Below, piece by piece: positions 20,830-26,958 of a DNA stretch of 26,958 nucleotides. The stretch lies in assembly GCA_050114795.1 (NCBI GenBank), contig JASFRS010000008.1:1-26958 (forward strand), given 5' to 3'. This DNA is from JASFRS01 sp050114795 (lineage in GTDB: Bacteria > Pseudomonadota > Alphaproteobacteria > Sphingomonadales > CAKZYD01). The position numbers and the translations under genes are program-made. Each line of letters opens with the position of its first letter. Positions within the stretch are counted from its first letter, which is position 1. The notes beneath the pieces are model-generated. The model was not told the origin of the DNA. It did not search any database and worked only from the letters and a program-made list of their open reading frames with translations.

Positions 20830-21990
20830 ATGGCGCGGCCTTCACCAGCAGTTTTTGAGCTTTTGGAGCGCCTTATAGCTTTTGACACGACCTCTCATCT
20901 TTCAAATCTTCAAATCATTGAGTTTATTCAGACTTATCTGAAACAGTTCGACATTGCTTCAACGCTTGTGCCATCAGAGGACGGCAAAAAGGCCAATATT
21001 TATGCAAGTATTGGCCCAAGAGTTGAAGGCGGTGTGGTCCTGTCCGGACATACGGATGTCGTGCCCGTTGAAGGACAGGACTGGAACAGTAGCCCATTCG
21101 AGATGGCTGAGCGAGATGGCCGTCTTTATGGCCGCGGCACCTGCGATATGAAAGGTTTCGTCGCCACCGCTCTAGCCATGGTTCCGAAATTTAAAGAGGC
21201 CAACCTCTCACGCCCGATCCATCTCGCTTTTTCTTATGATGAAGAAGTGGGCTGTAAAGGCGCACCAGCAATGATCCGCCGTATTGCATCGGAATTACCA
21301 AAACCGCTTGCAGTCATTGTTGGGGAGCCAACTGAAATGCGGCCAGTGAATGGTCATAAGGGCATTTGCAATGTCCATACCCACGTTAAAGGTCACGCTG
21401 CCCACTCAAGCCAAATTCAATTGGGTGCATCGGCAGTCATGGCTGCGGGAGAATTAATCTCTTATTTGAACGGCATGTCTGAAGAAATGGCAGCCACAGC
21501 AAAAACAGAGAGCGGCTTTGTTCCCGCACATTCAACATTGACCGTGAATGTTATATCAGGCGGCACCGCACCTAATATTATGGCTCAGGATTGCCATTTT
21601 GATTGGGATCTCCGGATGCTGCCCGGCGAAGACCCCTTGCCCCTTATTGAAAAATTCAAAGCCTTTGCCCACGGGGAAGTCCTACCAAAGATGCGTGAGA
21701 AAGCCCCTGATACAGACATCATTATCACCAATGATATTCTCGTGCCGCCCTTCGCCCCTGAAAGCGACAGCGTAGCAGAGGCTTTGGTTCGCCGCTTAAC
21801 AGGTGCTAACCAAACTCACCAGGTATCGTTTGGGACGGAAGCCGGGCAATTTCAAAACCAAGGTTTCTCCGTCATCGTCTGTGGTCCGGGTTCAATCGCG
21901 CAAGCGCATCAACCCAATGAATTTGTGTCACTTGACCAACTTCACCAATGTGAATCCTTGCTGCATAAATTAATTGCTGAATTAAAATAA
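20830..21990 (+). CDS. argE: Acetylornithine deacetylase (M20 family)
   Basis: ArgE hydrolyses N2-acetylornithine to ornithine and acetate in arginine synthesis. The 386-residue M20 metallohydrolase has the zinc-site motifs SGHTDVVPVEGQDW (72-85; H74, catalytic D76), GRGTCDMKG (101-109; bridging D106), SYDEEVGCKG (135-144; general base E138, metal ligand E139), GEPTEMRPVNGHKG and a C-terminal metal His in IAQAHQPNEF. The Cys-containing SYDEEVGCKGA form is typical of the alphaproteobacterial ArgE branch and separates it from DapE. The start is 3 bp after the small exported protein gene. Confidence 0.9.
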   Translation: MARPSPAVFELLERLIAFDTTSHLSNLQIIEFIQTYLKQFDIASTLVPSEDGKKANIYASIGPRVEGGVVLSGHTDVVPVEGQDWNSSPFEMAERDGRLYGRGTCDMKGFVATALAMVPKFKEANLSRPIHLAFSYDEEVGCKGAPAMIRRIASELPKPLAVIVGEPTEMRPVNGHKGICNVHTHVKGHAAHSSQIQLGASAVMAAGELISYLNGMSEEMAATAKTESGFVPAHSTLTVNVISGGTAPNIMAQDCHFDWDLRMLPGEDPLPLIEKFKAFAHGEVLPKMREKAPDTDIIITNDILVPPFAPESDSVAEALVRRLTGANQTHQVSFGTEAGQFQNQGFSVIVCGPGSIAQAHQPNEFVSLDQLHQCESLLHKLIAELK

Positions 21991-22057
21991 CTGCATCCAA
22001 ACTCCATCCATAGAGCATCTCCCCTATAAGACCATCATATGGGAAGGAGCTGAAACC

Positions 22058-22420
22058 ATGGATGAAGATATTATCGTACCAGTCGTTTTATTTCTGTCGA
22101 TCGGCGTGTCCATTATCGCATTGCTTATGTACAGGCATCACAATTTCCTCGCCGCTCAAGAAACCCTGCGTAAATTTGTAGACACTAATCAGGCCCTGAC
22201 ACCTGAACTAATCCAGTCCGTGGGTATTAAACCGGTATCACCCTTTGCCGATTTGCGTCGTGGCATTTTATTTGTCGCCTTTGCCCTTGGATTAGTCGTA
22301 TTCGGCCAAGCCGTACCGGATGATGAAGCTCCACAAGTATTCCTGGGCCTCTCAGCATTTCCGTTTTTCTTAGGAATAGGGTTCTTTATCGCGCATTATC
22401 TGGGCAAAGGGGAGCGCTGA
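22058..22420 (+). CDS. DUF6249-type membrane protein
   Basis: The 120-residue protein has a first transmembrane helix at about 6-25 (VPVVLFLSIGVSIIALLMYR), a cytoplasmic segment (LRKFVDTNQALTPELIQSVG, 37-56) and two more helices (68-84 and 92-114). The pattern and its place just before an ECF sigma factor fit the DUF6249 family, of unknown function but often part of sigma/anti-sigma operons. GGAAGGAG lies about 8 nt before the ATG. The sigma factor gene starts 18 bp after its stop. Confidence 0.75.
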   Translation: MDEDIIVPVVLFLSIGVSIIALLMYRHHNFLAAQETLRKFVDTNQALTPELIQSVGIKPVSPFADLRRGILFVAFALGLVVFGQAVPDDEAPQVFLGLSAFPFFLGIGFFIAHYLGKGER

Positions 22421-22438
22421 TCTTATGAGCGGGCGTTT

Positions 22439-22987
22439 ATGACTGCGCTTGATAAAGCTTTGATCGTCCGGGCTCAATTGGGTTCGGATGATCAGGCTTT
22501 TGGCCGCCTGGTGGCCATTTACCAAGGCTCAGTCCGGGGCTTTCTAAGGCGGCTGACTGCTGGGGATGAGGCCCTGGCCGATGACTTGGCACAAGATACC
22601 TTTTTGACCGCTTATAAACAGATGCCAAAATTTCGTGGGGATGGAAGTTTTCAAGGGTGGCTCATGCGCATCGCATATACGAGTTTCCTGCAACACCGCC
22701 GTCGCCCGATGAATAGAGAAATTGCTAGCGATGACAAGCAGTTATTACAGCGTGAGGAAGCGGACACCCCTCCCCTACACGCCCGTTTGGATGTGGAGCA
22801 GGCCATGACACAATTAAGCGAAAACGAACGCGCCTGCATAACGCTTTGCTACACCTATGGCATGTCCCATGGGGAGGCGTCTGAGACTTTGGACATTCCC
22901 CTGGGCACAGTCAAATCTCATATTTTGCGTGGAAAAGAGAAGTTGAAGCAGAGCCTTTCCTCCTGGCAAGGAGAAGTGATATCATGA
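22439..22987 (+). CDS. ECF (sigma-70 family) RNA polymerase sigma factor
   Basis: The 182-residue protein has only sigma regions 2 and 4, as in ECF sigma factors. Region 2 covers about 20-88, with DLAQDTFLTAYKQMPKFRG for core binding and -10 recognition. Region 4 covers about 119-173, with LSENERACITLCYTYGMSH and the helix-turn-helix SETLDIPLGTVKSHILRG for -35 recognition. The last bases overlap the next gene by 4 bp (ATGA), typical of sigma/anti-sigma pairs. The signal and regulon cannot be seen; the -35/-10 of an autoregulated ECF promoter was not evident upstream of the DUF6249 gene. Confidence 0.93.
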   Translation: MTALDKALIVRAQLGSDDQAFGRLVAIYQGSVRGFLRRLTAGDEALADDLAQDTFLTAYKQMPKFRGDGSFQGWLMRIAYTSFLQHRRRPMNREIASDDKQLLQREEADTPPLHARLDVEQAMTQLSENERACITLCYTYGMSHGEASETLDIPLGTVKSHILRGKEKLKQSLSSWQGEVIS

Positions 22988-23343
22988 TTATTGAAATGAA
23001 CAAACGTGACGATGATTGGCTGGATTTTGCCCTTAGGCAGAAACCTCAAATTGCTGATGATGGATTTTCAGCGGCCTTTATGGCGCGCCTGGAAAAGAAC
23101 CGGCGCCGGCGCTGGATCATTTTGCTGGCCTGTGTCATCCCAGGTCTCATAATTGCTGTCCTCAACACACCTTGGACGTTCCTGTTTAACTGGATTAATA
23201 AAAACGCCATGTTGAGTGCAAAGCTGGCGCCCGGGGTTGAAGCGCAAGCTATGACAATTGACTGGCTTAGCCTGCCTGTTCTCAGCATCCTATTGATATT
23301 GGCCATTGGCGCTATCACCCTTTTTGCATCCCAGGCTGAGTAA
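22984..23343 (+). CDS. Small two-helix membrane protein, probable anti-sigma factor
   Basis: The 119-residue product has a ~40-residue cytoplasmic N-terminus (KRDDDWLDFALRQKPQIADD, then GFSAAFMARLEKNRRRRW) and two transmembrane helices (about 43-62 and 95-115). The DDGFSAAFMARLE motif beside a basic patch and helix is common in membrane proteins paired with ECF sigma factors in this class. It lacks a zinc-binding HxxxCxxC motif. The start overlaps the sigma factor stop (ATGA); an ATG four codons further in is also possible. The anti-sigma role is inferred from position and topology. Confidence 0.6.
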   Translation: MIIEMNKRDDDWLDFALRQKPQIADDGFSAAFMARLEKNRRRRWIILLACVIPGLIIAVLNTPWTFLFNWINKNAMLSAKLAPGVEAQAMTIDWLSLPVLSILLILAIGAITLFASQAE

Positions 23344-23393
23344 TAGAAATTTCTATATCTACTGCGCCGAATTGTCCCTTGGCGGCACAGGTC

Positions 23394-23422
23394 TTGTCAC
23401 GCATACTCCTACACTAAATAAA
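23394..23422 (+). promoter_or_regulatory. Possible promoter of the D-aminoacylase gene
   Basis: TTGTCA (23394-23399), a 17-bp spacer and AATAAA (23417-23422) lie 27 bp before the ATG. Matches to consensus are five and four of six. A 12-bp perfect palindrome TAGAAATTTCTA is at 23344-23355, directly after the anti-sigma gene's stop codon. Confidence 0.3.
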
Positions 23423-23448
23423 AAGCGTGAAATGAGGAGTTCTGCGTC

Positions 23449-25209
23449 ATGACCCTGGATGTCAAAATCGTCGGTGGCTTGGTTTACGATGGTAATGGCA
23501 CTGCACCCGTTACCGCCGATATCGGCATCAAAGACGGTAAAATCGTTGAAGTCGGTCAAGTTGCTGCAGAAGCCGCAAGCGTTATTGACGCAAAGGGTGC
23601 CATCGTCACCCCCGGTTTCCTTGATCTCCATACCCATTATGACGGGCAAGTCAGCTGGGATGACGCACTCGCTCCTTCCGTCAATCACGGTGTGACAACC
23701 GCTGTTCTAGGAAGCTGCGGCGTTGGCTTTGCCCCCGTACGGGAAGCTGACCATGATCGCCTTATTCGCCTGATGGAAGGTGTGGAAGACATTCCCGGCA
23801 CTGCGCTGGCTGAGGGGTTGACCTGGGAATGGGAAAGCTTTCCGGAATATATGAATGCGATTGACAGCTTTCCTCATGCCATCGACTTCGCCGTACATGT
23901 AACCCATGATCCCTTACGCGTTTACGTCATGGGCAACCGTGCGCTTCATAATCAGGATGCGACACCGGAAGACATAGCGGAGATGCGCCGTCTCACCCGT
24001 GAAGCCCTGGAAGCAGGTGCCATTGGCTTCTCCACCGGGCGGTCTGACGTTCATCGCACCGCAGATGGGGACTGGACCCCGGCGTCAGAAGCCAATCGGG
24101 ATGAATTAATGGGCATCGCTGAAGCTTTTAAGGGTTTGAACCATGGCGTTTTACAAGCGGTTAATGACTTTAACTTAGAGCGCGAAGGTGATGATTTCGA
24201 TGAAGAATTCGACCTTTTGGAGGATTTTGCGAAAGCATCCGAAGGCCATCGCTTTTCCCTGTCTTTAATGCAGCGGGATTTCGCACCGAAGCAGTGGCTG
24301 AAAATCATAGACCGCGCTGAAAAGGCCAAGGACAAAGGCGTTGATATGCGGCTTCAGGTCGCGCCGCGGGGCATTGGCGTTATTTTAGGCCTGCAATGCA
24401 CCTTCCACCCCTTCATGGGCTTCCCAAGCTATAAGAAAATCTCTCAATTGCCTTTGGCAGAACGTGTCGAGAAAATGCGCGACCCCGCCTTTAAAGCACA
24501 GCTTTTGACCGAAGAATCTGAGAAAGTGGCTGGGGATGGCACTGCCGTGCCGCCGCTTGCAGATATGCTGCTCAAGATGATTGATTTCATCTCCTGCAAA
24601 ATGTTCAAACTAGGCGAAAATCCGCATTATGAGCAGGATTTGGAAGACTCCATATACAAGATGGCGGAACGCGCCGGCGTGTCTCCACTTGAGATGATTT
24701 ATGACACTTTGCTTGAAAAAGACGGCAAGGAATTCATCTATTTCCCTATCTATAATTACACTGACCTGTCCTTTGACAATGTGCTGACAATGATGCGCCA
24801 CCCACAAGCGCTTATCGGTTTGTCCGACGGTGGCGCCCATGTGGGAACAGTCTGTGATGCAAGCTTCCCGACTTATCTGCTGAGTTATTGGACAAGGGAT
24901 CGGGAGCGCGGCGATAAAATCTCCCGCGAGCGCGCTATTCAAATGCTGACATCAGATATTGCAGATTATGTCGGTATGAATGACAGAGGTCGGATAGAAG
25001 TGGGCAAAAAAGCCGACATCAATGTGATTGATATTAACCAGCTTCGCCTCCACCCGCCGCATATGGTTAAAGACCTCCCCGGTGGCGGCCAGCGTTTGCT
25101 TCAAGAAGCAACAGGCTATCGCGCAACTTTGGTCTCAGGCGTGCCTGTTGTTTTGGACGGCCAACTTCAAAAGGACCGTCCTGGACGCCTTGTTCGTATG
25201 GGACATTAA
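23449..25209 (+). CDS. N-acyl-D-amino-acid deacylase / D-aminoacylase family amidohydrolase
   Basis: The 586-residue protein belongs to the amidohydrolase superfamily, D-aminoacylase branch, which removes acyl groups from N-acyl-D-amino acids. It starts with the small beta domain (DVKIVGGLVYDGNGTAPV) and the metal site GFLDLHTHYDGQ with H61 and H63, then TTAVLGSCGVGFAPV with C90, IGFSTGRSDVH, and near the end LSDGGAHVG with the catalytic Asp, followed by the closing GRIEVGKKADINVID and a beta strand. It is longer than classic D-aminoacylase (about 480), like many alphaproteobacterial paralogues annotated simply as amidohydrolases. The exact substrate is uncertain. GAGGAG precedes the ATG. Confidence 0.85.
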   Translation: MTLDVKIVGGLVYDGNGTAPVTADIGIKDGKIVEVGQVAAEAASVIDAKGAIVTPGFLDLHTHYDGQVSWDDALAPSVNHGVTTAVLGSCGVGFAPVREADHDRLIRLMEGVEDIPGTALAEGLTWEWESFPEYMNAIDSFPHAIDFAVHVTHDPLRVYVMGNRALHNQDATPEDIAEMRRLTREALEAGAIGFSTGRSDVHRTADGDWTPASEANRDELMGIAEAFKGLNHGVLQAVNDFNLEREGDDFDEEFDLLEDFAKASEGHRFSLSLMQRDFAPKQWLKIIDRAEKAKDKGVDMRLQVAPRGIGVILGLQCTFHPFMGFPSYKKISQLPLAERVEKMRDPAFKAQLLTEESEKVAGDGTAVPPLADMLLKMIDFISCKMFKLGENPHYEQDLEDSIYKMAERAGVSPLEMIYDTLLEKDGKEFIYFPIYNYTDLSFDNVLTMMRHPQALIGLSDGGAHVGTVCDASFPTYLLSYWTRDRERGDKISRERAIQMLTSDIADYVGMNDRGRIEVGKKADINVIDINQLRLHPPHMVKDLPGGGQRLLQEATGYRATLVSGVPVVLDGQLQKDRPGRLVRMGH

Positions 25210-25216
25210 GAAAATA

Positions 25217-25245
25217 GGCCGGATGGAAGCCTTCTCTATCCGGCC
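25217..25245 (-). terminator. Intrinsic terminator of the M28 peptidase gene
   Basis: GGCCGGAT (25217-25224) and ATCCGGCC (25238-25245) form a perfect 8-bp stem with a 13-nt loop. On the - strand it is followed by TATTTTCTT. The stem overlaps the stop codon of the M28 gene and lies 8 bp past the convergent D-aminoacylase stop. Confidence 0.65.
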
Positions 25246-26435
25246 ATCATCCGCTGGCTTAACGCCGTCGCAAATTCAACTGTTTCTCGCACAATATCCG
25301 TATCAACATGGTCCAACACGTCTTCTGGGCGGTGAATATGCGGCATAAGCCCATGTTCATCATAGGCTCCCAATGTGAGGACAGGGATGGATTTGCGGGC
25401 AAACCAGACACTGTCAAAATCCGCAACGCGGTGCGCTTTAGCTTCTACATGCGAAAATCGTTCGTCTTCCGCAGATAAAGCACGAGCGGCATCTACCACC
25501 GGATTTTCATAATCCAGCGTCGTCAACGTCCCTGTTTTCTCCACAAAACATAAATGACCCGCACCAACCGTATCGATGTTCAATACATAGACCTGTTGGT
25601 TCTTCAGTTCCTCTATATGCGCATCCACCCATTTTTGGGCACCAATCATCCCGGATTCCTCTGCACCGGTCAGCAGAACCTCAACAGACCAACAGGCTGG
25701 CACATCCGCCCAAAGTTTCTCTGCCGTCGCCAAAACTGCCGCCACACCTGTGCCATTGTCATTGGCCGCATTGGTATAGCCGTAAAGAACAAAATCGACA
25801 GTCGCCACAAGCATCTGAATACCAAGCATTACCAGCAAAGCCAGACTGACCCAGAAATTGTAAAAACCGAGAAGTTGCGCAGCCGCCCAAACGACGCAAA
25901 GCGCCATAATTACCAGACCGGTAATAACGCTTTGGCGGAAATTCTTCACTTGTGATGGACGATAGGCAAAGGAAACAGGTGCTGAATCATGATGCGCCAT
26001 CAGGATAAAGCGTTTTGGCCCCTCACCTTTTGCCGCCCAGAGATTGGTGGCATTAATGCTTGGCGGCAGTGACGTCAGAAAGGATTTCCGCCAGTCAAAA
26101 TAACGCCAGGCACCCCAGAAAAAGACGACTGCCAGCGCGAAACTCGCCCAATGCGGAACGAGAATGGCAAGCGCTAAAACGCCACTTAGCCACCAAAGCA
26201 AAGGGATATAAGTGCGCGGGGCCCTAAAGACTTCCCTATGCGCTTCAACGCCTGATTTAGCCAATTCCTCTTCCAGGAGGCGTAAAGTGCGCTGCTCCCC
26301 TTCAGACCCTGCGGCCCTATGGGGAACAGCACATAAGGATTTTAGAAATCCGTCAATATCAAAGCTACTCAAAGACTTACCACCATTAATCTGCGATTTC
26401 GGCCGCAGCCCTTTTACCGGCCGCAATCCCGCCAT
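25236..26435 (-). CDS. M28 family zinc peptidase with transmembrane insertion
   Basis: The 399-residue protein has the M28 aminopeptidase metal motifs: MAHHDSAP (146-153), NAANDNGTG (222-230; bridging D226), LTGAEESGMIGA (255-266; E259/E260), LNIDTVGAG (285-293; D288) and the late LMPHIHRPEDVL with the last zinc His. Two hydrophobic helices (about 76-94 and 97-112) precede the first motif and two more (168-190 and 193-217) sit between the HHD and AND motifs, which in soluble M28 enzymes are only a short loop apart. It is thus a membrane peptidase of unusual topology. The ATG at 26435 overlaps the upstream amine oxidase gene by 50 bp; a TTG at 26372 just after that gene's stop is an alternative (378 residues). 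Confidence 0.8.
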   Translation of the reverse strand: MAGLRPVKGLRPKSQINGGKSLSSFDIDGFLKSLCAVPHRAAGSEGEQRTLRLLEEELAKSGVEAHREVFRAPRTYIPLLWWLSGVLALAILVPHWASFALAVVFFWGAWRYFDWRKSFLTSLPPSINATNLWAAKGEGPKRFILMAHHDSAPVSFAYRPSQVKNFRQSVITGLVIMALCVVWAAAQLLGFYNFWVSLALLVMLGIQMLVATVDFVLYGYTNAANDNGTGVAAVLATAEKLWADVPACWSVEVLLTGAEESGMIGAQKWVDAHIEELKNQQVYVLNIDTVGAGHLCFVEKTGTLTTLDYENPVVDAARALSAEDERFSHVEAKAHRVADFDSVWFARKSIPVLTLGAYDEHGLMPHIHRPEDVLDHVDTDIVRETVEFATALSQRMMAG

Positions 26436-26958
26436 CTATATAGCCATTCCATTCGCCGGCTGTGTCTGTACCGGCCCAATGGATACGCCCAATTGGTGCT
26501 GCAAGCATATCTCCAAAATCCGCCCAAACGCCAGGACCAAATAATGTGCCATAGCAGCCACCGGACCAACGCTCTGCCGACCAGTCTTGATCAACATAGT
26601 CTGTTGCCTCAAGCGCCTTGGGTCCAAAGGCACGCGCTGCACACTCAAGAAAGGCCGCTTTGCGCTCTTCAACGCTTTTATCGCTATATTCCCGACCATC
26701 AGCGCCTTCAAAAAAGCCGACAAGAACCCCCCATTCACCATGGGGCGGCGTATTATCAAACAACACCCGAACCGGCCCGACATCTGCAGCCATTTGGCCA
26801 TTTAAGCCTTCTTCTCTCCAGAAAGGTTTATCAAAACGCGCCATGGCTTTGATGACAGAGCCCATTGGTGTGCGCTGAACGAGCTGACGGCGTTTCACTG
26901 GCAGAAGTGGGGTGAACTCAATTTGCCCGGTCAAAGTTGGTGGAATAGCAATGATAAC
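26386..26958 (-). CDS. Flavin-dependent amine oxidase, C-terminal part (runs off the window)
   Basis: Only the last ~190 residues are in the window; the frame stays open to the window edge (VIIAIPPTLTGQIEF reads straight in), so the start lies outside. Conserved features of the flavin monoamine oxidase family are IAIPP, PMGSVIKAMARFDKPFWRE, VLVGFFEG and the C-terminal FAD-contact motif RIHWAGTDTAGEWNGYIDGG, split here as RIHWAGTDTAGEW and NGYIDGG. It would oxidise amines to aldehydes with FAD and oxygen. The group II decarboxylase at 16056 could supply an amine, but the two genes are 9 kb apart and a link is speculative. It is followed by the overlapping M28 gene. Confidence 0.85.
   Translation of the reverse strand, partial: VIIAIPPTLTGQIEFTPLLPVKRRQLVQRTPMGSVIKAMARFDKPFWREEGLNGQMAADVGPVRVLFDNTPPHGEWGVLVGFFEGADGREYSDKSVEERKAAFLECAARAFGPKALEATDYVDQDWSAERWSGGCYGTLFGPGVWADFGDMLAAPIGRIHWAGTDTAGEWNGYIDGGIAAGKRAAAEIAD

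Overview
The window (about 27 kb, moderate GC) is chromosomal DNA of an alphaproteobacterium. The evidence is gene content and order: uvrC-pgsA-moaD-moaE, coq9-proC-ybjN-ubiK, lgt-midA-pgeF, and rplY-pth-ychF, with protein signatures typical of that class. I cannot name the genus; nothing seen distinguishes for example Kordiimonadales-, Sneathiella- or Hyphomonadaceae-like lineages.

Layout. 1-3998 (+): a 239-bp leader with DnaA-box-like sites, then uvrC (DNA repair), pgsA (phospholipid synthesis), moaD/moaE (molybdopterin synthase) and a DUF4399 lipoprotein, closed by a bidirectional terminator. 3998-5484: ilvE (-) and a divergent MarR regulator (+), with a perfect 15-bp dyad between them. 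5475-7948 (-): ubiK, ybjN, proC and a COQ9/TetR-like gene, of which ubiK and coq9 point to ubiquinone synthesis.

7949-12351 looks like an accessory island between two core blocks (ubiK on the - strand, lgt on the + strand). It holds a structured intergenic stretch, a ToxR/CadC-like membrane-anchored winged-helix regulator, a strong candidate for an unannotated ~134-nt small RNA (promoter, two hairpins with G-rich loops, intrinsic terminator), and then a phage-derived control and lysis cassette: a Cro/CI-S24 autocleaving-type repressor, divergent to a GemA-like gene, followed past a strong internal terminator by a leaderless L,D-transpeptidase-like enzyme and a GTA-type 3TM holin. No capsid, tail, terminase or integrase genes accompany it. 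The operators between the repressor and gemA can be seen as TTCC-N6-GGAA dyads. The cassette reads as a small repressor-gated cell-envelope lysis or remodelling module, possibly serving a gene transfer agent or defective phage encoded elsewhere. This is the part of the window most likely to repay further work.

12352-25209 (+): lgt-midA-pgeF (overlapping or tightly packed), prs, an aromatic-amino-acid-type PLP decarboxylase, rplY with a structured leader, pth, ychF, a MaoC hydratase, a small Cys-rich exported protein, argE, a DUF6249 membrane protein with an ECF sigma factor and its likely membrane anti-sigma factor, and an N-acyl-D-amino-acid deacylase. 25236-26958 (-): an M28 peptidase with membrane helices inserted in its catalytic domain, and the C-terminal part of a flavin amine oxidase that runs off the window.

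No rRNA, tRNA, IS element or CRISPR array was seen. All functional names rest on motif recognition by eye; no database search was run.
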